A DNA stretch of 64,000 nt, taken from the NCBI RefSeq assembly GCF_036324505.1, contig NC_086356.1:16541744-16605743 (forward strand), given 5' to 3'. Below are positions 59,901 through 64,000 of the stretch, piece by piece. The translations under genes were made by a program, and so were the position numbers. Below the pieces are notes generated by a model. That model was not told the DNA's origin, did not search any database, and saw nothing but the letters and a program-made list of their open reading frames with translations. Source of the stretch: Eleginops maclovinus (taxonomy: Eukaryota > Chordata > Actinopteri > Perciformes > Eleginopidae). Positions within the stretch are counted from its first letter, which is position 1; each line of letters begins with the position of its first letter.

Positions 59901-60296
59901 GTGGTCCTTAACTTGCTATTAAAAGTATCTCAAGTCATAACATTATATTCTAGTATTTAAATAAAGGTATTTTCTTACATTTCTGAAAGGAAATCGGTGA
60001 TCTACATCAAACATTCCACACTCTTCACAACGTTTCTGACTTTTTTGTAACTGTGAGCTGTTTTATATCAGGCGTTAAAGGAAGAATCAGTGTTTCTCTT
60101 TGCTCGATGCGTGGTGCAGGGAGAGACAGCTGAAGATTTGGATGTGTCTCTATCGAGAGCCTTTATGATTTGCCTTCTCTTGCAGGGGATCAACTGGTTC
60201 CACTGGAAGGGCCACGAACACTCAATTGAATTTGCAGAGATGAAGATTAGGCCGGCTAACTTCAGAAATTTGGAGAACAGAAAAAAAAGATCATAG
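38513..60296 (+). CDS. tnc: Tenascin-C, complete coding region (28 coding exons)
   Basis: Tenascin-C is a secreted hexameric extracellular-matrix glycoprotein that modulates cell adhesion in development, nerve and wound tissue. The 28 coding exons I placed join in frame over 7107 nt, giving 2368 residues with all exons used. In order: signal peptide (about 1-22); RHRR processing site (29-32); assembly domain with Cys69, 118, 120 and 148 and a heptad helix; one partial and 13 full EGF repeats; 16 FNIII domains; and a fibrinogen-like C-terminus ending NRKKRS. Human TNC has 14.5 EGF and 15 FNIII domains, so this protein has one EGF fewer and one FNIII more. FNIII 6-13 are single phase 1-1 exons that can be skipped cleanly. 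The [12 protein letters not shown] motif and the EGF number argue against tenascin-R or -W. Confidence 0.96.
38976..39594 (+). other. tnc: tnc intron 2
   Basis: Intron of 619 bp with a gtagga donor. Its acceptor is the unusual TATCAAG, immediately followed by GTAAGT in the exon (see findings). Confidence 0.8.
39595..40908 (+). CDS. tnc: tnc exon 3: EGF repeat array
   Basis: One 1314-nt exon, phase 1-1, encodes a partial EGF unit ([20 protein letters not shown]) and 13 full 31-residue tenascin EGF repeats. Each repeat has the spacing CxxxCxxxGxCxxGxCxCxxGxxGxDC. Units 1 and 3 vary at the last Gly (FTRKDC) and the penultimate loop ([10 protein letters not shown]). Human TNC has 14 full repeats. 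The reverse-strand open frame of 219 codons across this exon is a shadow of the repeats. Confidence 0.98.
41237..41500 (+). CDS. tnc: tnc FNIII domain 1
   Basis: 264-nt exon, phase 1-1. [29 protein letters not shown] and the PVSARVAT end align with human FNIII-1. It is separated from the EGF exon by a 328-bp intron with no recognised feature. Confidence 0.97.
41589..41704 (+). CDS. tnc: tnc FNIII domain 2, first half
   Basis: Phase 1-0 exon encoding [20 protein letters not shown] to WEIYFRNT. It ends at a gtcagt donor. The domain is split by a 1036-bp intron that contains a striking hairpin. Confidence 0.95.
41895..41963. repeat. 69-nt near-perfect hairpin in an FNIII-2 intron
   Basis: Arms 41895-41921 and 41937-41963 are exact reverse complements over 27 bp (TCCGCTGCTTGGAATCGCAG...). 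With one bulged C, five more pairs close around a CTCG loop. The stem is therefore 32 bp with only one irregularity. The structure lies about 190 bp after the donor of the first FNIII-2 exon. Confidence 0.95.
42741..42894 (+). CDS. tnc: tnc FNIII domain 2, second half
   Basis: Phase 0-1 exon after ttccttgcag, ending at gtgagt. [20 protein letters not shown] matches human FNIII-2, with a conserved N-glycosylation site NNT. Confidence 0.95.
42895..44252 (+). other. tnc: tnc intron between FNIII 2 and 3
   Basis: 1.36 kb, AT-rich, no repeat or gene recognised. The 122-codon reverse open frame at 42995-43363 has no known similarity and appears to be chance. Confidence 0.75.
44253..44522 (+). CDS. 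tnc: tnc FNIII domain 3
   Basis: 270-nt exon, phase 1-1. [17 protein letters not shown] and [18 protein letters not shown] align with human FNIII-3. In human TNC this domain carries the integrin-binding RGD (FG loop) and the EIDGIEL motif. Here the loop reads SRSRNVSS and the second site reads APMDRLTL, so neither is kept. Confidence 0.96.
44523..45192 (+). other. tnc: tnc intron between FNIII 3 and 4
   Basis: 670 bp, no feature beyond the splice sites. Confidence 0.75.
45193..45378 (+). CDS. tnc: tnc FNIII domain 4, first half
   Basis: 186-nt exon, phase 1-1, with [20 protein letters not shown] and [13 protein letters not shown]. It ends ATCACCA/GTGAGG. A short 93-bp intron splits the domain, as in other tenascin-C genes. 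Confidence 0.93.
45472..45561 (+). CDS. tnc: tnc FNIII domain 4, second half
   Basis: 90-nt exon, phase 1-1, encoding [20 protein letters not shown] and the ATTNAATG end, a close match to human FNIII-4. Confidence 0.95.
45762..46025 (+). CDS. tnc: tnc FNIII domain 5
   Basis: 264-nt exon, phase 1-1: [20 protein letters not shown] to [10 protein letters not shown]. It is the last constitutive domain before the cassette region, by comparison with human TNC. FNIII-5 of human TNC is known to bind growth factors. Confidence 0.95.
46335..46736 (+). CDS. tnc: tnc FNIII domain 6 with acidic N-terminal linker (A-type cassette)
   Basis: 402-nt exon, phase 1-1, so larger than the usual 264-273 nt. About 45 acidic and Ser/Thr-rich residues come first ([27 protein letters not shown]). 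An FNIII fold follows ([34 protein letters not shown]). Its position corresponds to the start of the human A1-D spliced segment. The linker has no human counterpart that I recall. Confidence 0.93.
46737..47638 (+). other. tnc: tnc intron between FNIII 6 and 7
   Basis: 902 bp, AT-rich, no recognised element. Confidence 0.75.
47639..48064 (+). CDS. tnc: tnc FNIII domain 7 with long Pro/Ser/Thr-rich linker (cassette)
   Basis: 426-nt exon, phase 1-1. A linker of about 55 residues ([35 protein letters not shown]) precedes an FNIII fold ([20 protein letters not shown] to FATTG). Several Ser/Thr near Pro suggest O-glycosylation, which is inference. The exon can be skipped without a frameshift. Confidence 0.93.
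48065..48607 (+). other. tnc: tnc intron between FNIII 7 and 8
   Basis: 543 bp, very AT-rich. The short open frames here are not genes. Confidence 0.75.
48608..48883 (+). CDS. tnc: tnc FNIII domain 8 (A-type cassette)
   Basis: 276-nt exon, phase 1-1. [20 protein letters not shown] is close to the human A-repeat pattern (LTVTEVGWDGLRLNW). A G8 run at about 48688-48695 encodes Gly residues in the B-C loop. Confidence 0.94.
48884..50221 (+). other. tnc: tnc intron between FNIII 8 and 9
   Basis: 1.34 kb. There is a C-rich stretch at about 49262-49300 but no element with ends. No exon with FNIII signature was seen inside. Confidence 0.7.
50222..50494 (+). CDS. tnc: tnc FNIII domain 9 (B-like cassette)
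   Basis: 273-nt exon, phase 1-1. [20 protein letters not shown] and [17 protein letters not shown] align best with human FNIII-B (ITPESFNLSW, EIIDSNRLLETVEYNIS). Confidence 0.94.
50652..50924 (+). CDS. tnc: tnc FNIII domain 10 (cassette)
   Basis: 273-nt exon, phase 1-1: [20 protein letters not shown] to PLFEVTTTG. It is clearly FNIII but has no unambiguous partner among the human A1-D domains. It may match one of the additional AD-type domains or be fish-specific. Confidence 0.93.
50925..51626 (+). other. tnc: tnc intron between FNIII 10 and 11
   Basis: 702 bp, strongly AT-rich, no recognised element. Confidence 0.75.
51627..51899 (+). CDS. tnc: tnc FNIII domain 11 (cassette)
   Basis: 273-nt exon, phase 1-1: [18 protein letters not shown] to HAATG. 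It shares the [13 protein letters not shown] pattern with the neighbouring cassette domains. The human equivalent is uncertain. Confidence 0.93.
51900..52533 (+). other. tnc: tnc intron between FNIII 11 and 12
   Basis: 634 bp, no recognised element. Confidence 0.75.
52534..52842 (+). CDS. tnc: tnc FNIII domain 12 (C-like cassette with polyGln insert)
   Basis: 309-nt exon, phase 1-1. [34 protein letters not shown] and [13 protein letters not shown] match human FNIII-C. About 13 extra residues sit after the B strand, starting with five Gln encoded by pure CAG codons (52611-52625) followed by EELAPSSGG. Confidence 0.95.
52843..53854 (+). other. tnc: tnc intron between FNIII 12 and 13
   Basis: 1.0 kb. 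It carries a perfect 40-bp palindrome (53224-53263). Confidence 0.8.
53224..53263. repeat. Perfect 40-bp palindrome
   Basis: AAAATATGAAAACAAGCAAA is followed directly by its exact reverse complement, with no spacer. The centre is 53243/53244, in the intron between FNIII 12 and 13. Confidence 0.98.
53855..54127 (+). CDS. tnc: tnc FNIII domain 13 (D-like, contains RGD)
   Basis: 273-nt exon, phase 1-1. [20 protein letters not shown] and [10 protein letters not shown] match human FNIII-D closely. An RGD tripeptide (SVRGDERTK, codons 54007-54015) falls where human reads LAPERTR, so it is not the classical FNIII-3 RGD. It lies on the loop before the strand that leads to LTGL. Confidence 0.96.
54381..54503 (+). 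CDS. tnc: tnc FNIII domain 14 (human FNIII-6 equivalent), first half
   Basis: 123-nt exon, phase 1-1: [20 protein letters not shown] to YMPFEGG. The return to a two-exon domain marks the end of the single-exon cassette block. Confidence 0.93.
54504..55301 (+). other. tnc: tnc intron inside FNIII 14
   Basis: 798 bp, containing a copy of the dispersed repeat family (about 54765-54905). Confidence 0.75.
54765..54905 (+). repeat. Dispersed repeat family, copy 3
   Basis: CCAGAGGATGAATCTAACTG, TGTCACTATGAGGTTGAAAT and CAACTATTGGGGAGATTGCG follow the same order of words as the other family members in this window. Confidence 0.55.
55302..55445 (+). CDS. tnc: tnc FNIII domain 14, second half
   Basis: 144-nt exon, phase 1-1: [18 protein letters not shown] to VITG. 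SMVTVDG and KGFEESEP in human are close matches. The donor gttggc is directly followed by a long pyrimidine tract. Confidence 0.94.
55450..55723 (+). repeat. (TTC)n/(CTC)n pyrimidine tract
   Basis: About 274 bp of almost pure pyrimidine, mostly TTC and CTC triplets with a few TCG units. It fills most of the 342-bp intron between FNIII 14 and 15. Open frames of poly-Ser, poly-Leu and poly-Phe across it are artefacts. Confidence 0.98.
55788..55907 (+). CDS. tnc: tnc FNIII domain 15 (human FNIII-7 equivalent), first half
   Basis: 120-nt exon, phase 1-1: [20 protein letters not shown] to TYSADS. It matches human LDGPSGLVTANITDSEAL. Confidence 0.94.
56413..56556 (+). CDS. tnc: tnc FNIII domain 15, second half
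   Basis: 144-nt exon, phase 1-1: [20 protein letters not shown] to EFTTG, close to human VSGNTVEYALTDLEPATEY. The preceding 505-bp intron (55908-56412) is AT-rich with no recognised element. Confidence 0.95.
56644..56774 (+). CDS. tnc: tnc FNIII domain 16 (human FNIII-8 equivalent), first half
   Basis: 131-nt exon, phase 1-0: [20 protein letters not shown] to FDSADGVIR, ending at gtgtgt. Confidence 0.93.
56775..57445 (+). other. tnc: tnc intron inside FNIII 16
   Basis: 671 bp with no recognised element. The acceptor is GGATTCAG. Confidence 0.75.
57446..57578 (+). CDS. tnc: tnc FNIII domain 16, second half
   Basis: 133-nt exon, phase 0-1: [20 protein letters not shown] to VFTTS. It matches human [22 protein letters not shown]. 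Confidence 0.94.
57918..58069 (+). CDS. tnc: tnc fibrinogen-like domain, exon 1
   Basis: 152-nt exon, phase 1-0. [20 protein letters not shown] and [13 protein letters not shown] are the start of a fibrinogen C-terminal globe, with its first disulfide Cys. The preceding intron (57579-57917) has no recognised element. Confidence 0.96.
58525..58621 (+). CDS. tnc: tnc fibrinogen-like domain, exon 2
   Basis: 97-nt exon, phase 0-1: [19 protein letters not shown] to DEFWLG. The preceding 455-bp intron contains only an (ATA)n-type stretch near 58440. Confidence 0.96.
58717..58878 (+). CDS. tnc: tnc fibrinogen-like domain, exon 3
   Basis: 162-nt exon, phase 1-1: [36 protein letters not shown] and YSGTAG. 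Confidence 0.96.
59454..59617 (+). CDS. tnc: tnc fibrinogen-like domain, exon 4
   Basis: 164-nt exon, phase 1-0. [20 protein letters not shown] is the calcium-binding loop, followed by [20 protein letters not shown] with the second disulfide. The preceding 575-bp intron (58879-59453) has no recognised element. Confidence 0.96.
60186..60296 (+). CDS. tnc: tnc last coding exon
   Basis: [20 protein letters not shown] to NRKKRS, then TAG at 60294-60296. Nearly identical to the human C-terminus. The preceding 568-bp intron (59618-60185) has no recognised element. Confidence 0.96.
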   Translation, partial: GINWFHWKGHEHSIEFAEMKIRPANFRNLENRKKRS

Positions 60297-61310
60297 ACTT
60301 ATGTGAACCCCCTCCTCATCTACACCTCATCTCCACCACCCCCATCAGTCAGAAATAAAAATGTTTAATAAAATACTCACAAAACAAAAGACACTCACAC
60401 TGAATGTAATTTAATTTTGGCTGCCAGACATGAACAAGGCTCTTCCACCAAAGAAGCAAACTGTCTCAGCCATCCCAAACCGGCACTGTTGTGTATGTTT
60501 ATGTATATTTGAAGGCAGCGCTGAGTTTGATGAGTGTGAACGGACATACAGCACATGTGTTATTGGGACCAAACATCTGTAGTGAGGAATCCATTGTGAC
60601 ATTGTGTAAATTCATCCACTGATCAGCAACATGTCAAAGGCACATAGTCAGAATCACACCCCCTAAAGAGACAACAAGTGAAATACATGTTGAAACTGTT
60701 AAATCGGAGGTATCCACCAGGATAAATTAAGACAATGATGCATCATATTGCATCTACTGAAAACAAATGAAATGTTCTGTATTTACTGTAAAACCAAGAG
60801 ACCATTTGGAGACCACTAATGCCACTGAATTCATATTTAAATTTTGATAGAAAGATGCTCTGTAACCTTCAATAAAAATGATAGTTTGATAAAAGTGTGT
60901 GTGAGCTGTTCTTTGAATTTGAATAAGTCGACATTGATTTCATTGTTAGATCCTTGCCAGCAGATGGCAGTGTGTACTCTCTCAATTCTATGTGACGGAC
61001 TGTATGTTGCTGCCTAGTGTATTTGGAAGTGTATTTTACAGAGAAACCATCTATTTAGTGTGAAAAATATGTACCATGGTCTTCAAAAGAAGCACAAATT
61101 GCCCTTAAAAAAGAAAATCTTTAGAGGGTATAAAATACTTTTATTTAAATGCAGAAATTATTAGTTTTATTGTGAATGTGAAAATATGGTATGTGGTGTT
61201 TAAAAAAAAGTGTTAATTTAATCAATCAATTGGTTGAATTCAAGTTGTTTATGTATTTGTCTTTTTTACAACAGGGTTGCATGATGAATAAAGTATCATT
61301 TTCTGGATTG
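60297..61310 (+). other. tnc: tnc 3' untranslated region (inferred extent)
   Basis: Candidate poly(A) signals AATAAA lie at 60354-60359, 60871-60876 and 61287-61292. The second is followed by a GTGTGTGAGCTGTT stretch and looks best. The true end cannot be fixed from sequence. Confidence 0.5.
60871..60876 (+). terminator. tnc: Candidate tnc poly(A) signal
   Basis: AATAAA followed about 25 bases later by a GT-rich block (AAGTGTGTGTGAGCTG), the usual layout of a cleavage site. Confidence 0.5.
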
Positions 61311-62349
61311 CTCTGGGGCATTTTATTTGATCGTGACCCCACTCACTGGCTTTAGAGCAGCCTAGCATTGCTCCACCAGGATCCAAAGTTCAGTTTAAAT
61401 CCAGGGTTATCTTTCTTTTTTTTGCAACTGGAGCCTATTGTGCAAGCTGCACCAAGTTTTAAAAAATCTATATATTTACTTTTCAGTTGTCATCCAAGTA
61501 AACTCATTGCTCAACAGAGACAGATGCAATGGTTTTAAATGAGCCATGATTTCATTAAATATGACCGATCTCAGTGTCCTACTTTGTGATATATTTTAGG
61601 TCATTTTAGTCTTCAACAGGTGACTCAGTGATCAGATCTTAGCTCGAGCTGGTTTTTATCTGCAGCCGCCACATATCCTCTTTGCACCTCTCTTTGTTTG
61701 TTTGTTTTTCAGACCAGTTTAATGGGAACATGTTGGCCTTTTGCATCCGATCCTCCTGGGGGTCAGGCTGCATGTTTGGTCCTGTCATGATCACTGCAGA
61801 GGTTTTTTGAATATTTTCGTGCTGTTCAGAGAAGCCCGACACTCTCAGCTGTCGAAGGATTAGGGTGTTGGAACATTTAGTTTGAATATGACAATGAGGA
61901 ATGAGGAGATGTCGCCTGGCACGGAGCGAGGAGTTTTCCACATGAAGGTTTAGAAATAACTATTGGCCTGGATTTCTACCTATGTAAATTGTTGAGGTCA
62001 AATTTCATCCTGAGACGTTTCTAAATAAGGACCCCGAGGTCAAGAGTCAAGTGTGTAATAAAGCCCCACAGAGTAGCAGTACTCAATCCTACCCCTCAAT
62101 GTTGAAAAGGAGATTATACAATGCTCTGACACTTATGTTCGTCAAAATCAGCTCCATATCCCCCCTGACCCTGATCACTTCCTGTTGTCAGGAGGACAGA
62201 TAAGAGCTGATAACACTGCTGGTTGAGAGATTGTAAGTATTGTGGGGGGTTTACTTGATGAAATAGCTCAAAATCAAGGAGACTTTCCACAGAATGAATT
62301 AAGGAGATGGCTAGGTTTTAGGTTGCTAATGTTGGTGGTTTGCCAACAC
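61311..62349. other. Downstream intergenic, no gene recognised
   Basis: About 1 kb after tnc. The 100-codon reverse frame at 61639-61941 has no recognisable similarity. Confidence 0.55.
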
Positions 62350-62460
62350 TTTGGTTCAAACTGAAATGTCTCAACAAATATTTTATTGATTTGCATTATG
62401 TGCAGACATCCATGATGCCCAGAGGATGAATACCAATGACTTTGATGATCGTCTTTTAAA
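62350..62460 (+). repeat. Dispersed repeat family, copy 4
   Basis: AACTGAAATGTCTCAACAAA, TGCAGACATCCATGATGCCC and CAGAGGATGAATACCAATGA, then CTTTGATGATC, the same word order as the other copies. It abuts the Tc1 fragment. Confidence 0.6.
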
Positions 62461-62469
62461 GAAAAAATA

Positions 62470-63514
62470 TTATCTCGCCCGGTCTGCGAGGACTCTTGGG
62501 GCATCAATGATCATGAGAAAGGTGAGGGGTCAGCCAATAACTACACAGTAGGTTCTTGTTAATGATCTGAAGGCAGCTGGGACCTCAGTCACCAAGAAAA
62601 GTATTGGTAACACACTGCGCCGTAATGGATTAGAATCCTGCCGCGCCCGCAAGGTCCCCTGCTCAAGCCACATGTACAGGCCGTCTGAAGTCTGCCAGTG
62701 GTCCTCTGAAGGATTCAGAGAAGGCTTATGAGAAGGTGATGTGGTCAGATGAGACCAAAATCAAGATCTTTAGCATCAACTCAACATGTTGTGTTTGGAG
62801 GAAGAGAAATGCTAACTATTCCCCCAAGAACACGTCCCCAGCATCAAGCATGGAGGTGGAACATCATGCTTTGGGGGGGTTTGTCTGCTAAGGGGACAGG
62901 GCGATTCACTGCATCGAGGGGGTGATGGGGGGGGCCATGTATCGTAACTTATTGGCTGATAACCTCCTTCCCTTAGCCAGGACACTGAAAATGGGACATG
63001 GATGGGTATTCCAGCACGAAAATGACCCAAAACGTACAGCCAAGGCAATTAAGGATTTGCTTAAAGAAGCCCATCGGTGATGGAGGGGCCTAGCCAGTCT
63101 CTGGACCTCCATCCCATAGAAAATCTGTGGAGGGAGCTGAAGTAGCATCAGCCTCCAAACCTTAAGGATTTTGAGAGAATCTGCAGAGAGAATGGACCCA
63201 AATCCCTCCTGAGATTTGAGCAAACCTGGTGACCAACTACAAGAAGCATCTGACCTCTGTGTTGTCCAACAAGGCTTTCTCCACCAAGTCCACACTAAGG
63301 CATGTTTTGCAAGGGGATCAAATACTTATTTCCCACAATCATCGCAGATAAATGCATATCTTTTTTTAATGTTCATTTCTGGAATTTCTTTTTAATAATC
63401 TGTCTCTCCCTGTTAAAATAAACCTACCATTAAAAGTATAGACTGTTCATTTCTTTGTAAGTGGGCAAACTAACAAAATCGGCAGGGGATCAAATACTTA
63501 TTTCCTTTACTGCA
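62470..63514 (+). mobile_element. Truncated, decayed Tc1/mariner element
   Basis: From about 62470 the sequence reads as a Tc1 transposase gene: GGGGCATCAATGATCATGAG, AACACACTGCGCCGTAATGG, then CATCCCATAGAAAATCTGTG, which encodes HPIENLWRELK (the Glu of DD34E). Frameshifts and stops occur throughout. The 3' part contains the usual GGGATCAAATACTTATTTCC twice, including the terminal repeat ending at about 63514. The left terminal repeat and the start of the gene are missing. Reverse-strand open frames at 62812-63295 are shadows. Confidence 0.9.
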
Positions 63515-64000
63515 TGTTCATTTGAAACAAAAATTAAAAATCAAATAGTTGCAGTTTTTGAACTTAGTTATCTACAACAGGGTTATACAATGAACTGTAA
63601 AAGTGTACATTTCTCTACTTATCTTTTGTATTCTTATTTCTTTGTGCTTGTTATGCCTTTATTTGCTAATGAAAGTGAAGAGAAGTCAAAAGGAAATGTG
63701 GTGATATGACCTAAATACAATCTCAAAGTTCATTATAGTTCATTAATCATCCTAGAAAGCAAATCACCTGTAGAAACCTGCTGATTAACACTTATATATA
63801 AGTTTCCTAGAGGCTGATGTAACTATACCTCGGTAAGGCTTCAGTTCAAAGTGGGAGCTGTCTTGATTCATGTGAACCAAAATTAACCAACAGTTCTAGG
63901 AACTGACATGGTGTTGCTACACGTTGTGATACTCTCAGTATTTGCATACTGTTATATCATTGTTTACACAAAGAGATGCCTCAAATTTACACAGCCAACC
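63515..64000. other. Right edge of window, no gene recognised
   Basis: AT-rich non-coding sequence; nothing recognised. Confidence 0.55.

Noticed and set aside
62812..63295. Reverse-strand open frames
   Set aside because: They overlap the plus-strand Tc1 transposase remnant and have no own similarity.

Overview
The window is vertebrate nuclear DNA, most likely from a teleost fish. The genes are split by GT-AG introns, coding exons match vertebrate families at residue level, and the spacers carry short copies of DNA transposons (hAT, piggyBac, Tc1) typical of fish genomes, with long microsatellites. No species call is made.

Two plus-strand genes are present. From 1 to about 6.3 kb lies the 3' half of traf2 (TNF receptor-associated factor 2). 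Five coding exons give the last zinc-finger segment, the coiled coil with an unusual Pro/Ser/Ala-rich insert, and the complete TRAF-C/MATH domain, followed by a 3' UTR of about 2.7 kb. The RING exons lie upstream of the window.

From about 6.3 to 32.4 kb is a 26-kb intergenic interval in which I found no host gene. It holds two copies of one hAT-type element, a small TIR element, a decayed piggyBac transposase gene on the minus strand with one intron, a 574-bp hAT element with a perfect 8-bp target duplication, a (TG)64 microsatellite, a diverged tandem duplication and SINE-like fragments.

From about 32.45 to 61 kb is a complete tenascin-C gene (tnc). It has a TATA-like box next to a (GGGA)n repeat, a noncoding first exon, a 5.6-kb first intron and 28 coding exons. 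The exon chain joins in frame from the ATG at 38513 to the stop at 60296, giving 2368 residues if every exon is used. The order is signal peptide, RHRR propeptide site, cysteine-rich heptad assembly domain, 13 full EGF repeats plus one partial, 16 fibronectin type III (FNIII) domains, and a fibrinogen-like domain. FNIII 6 to 13 are each one exon with phase 1-1 ends, so each can be skipped without a frameshift, as expected for the alternatively spliced tenascin-C region. Downstream are poly(A) signals and a truncated Tc1 element.

I see no wholly new system. The best leads are: a 69-nt near-perfect hairpin and a 40-bp perfect palindrome in tnc introns; loss of the FNIII-3 RGD with an RGD in FNIII-13; two long acidic or Ser/Thr/Pro-rich linkers in the spliced region; a 3' splice site overlapping a perfect 5' splice-site consensus; and a roughly 280-bp pyrimidine tract at a splice donor.
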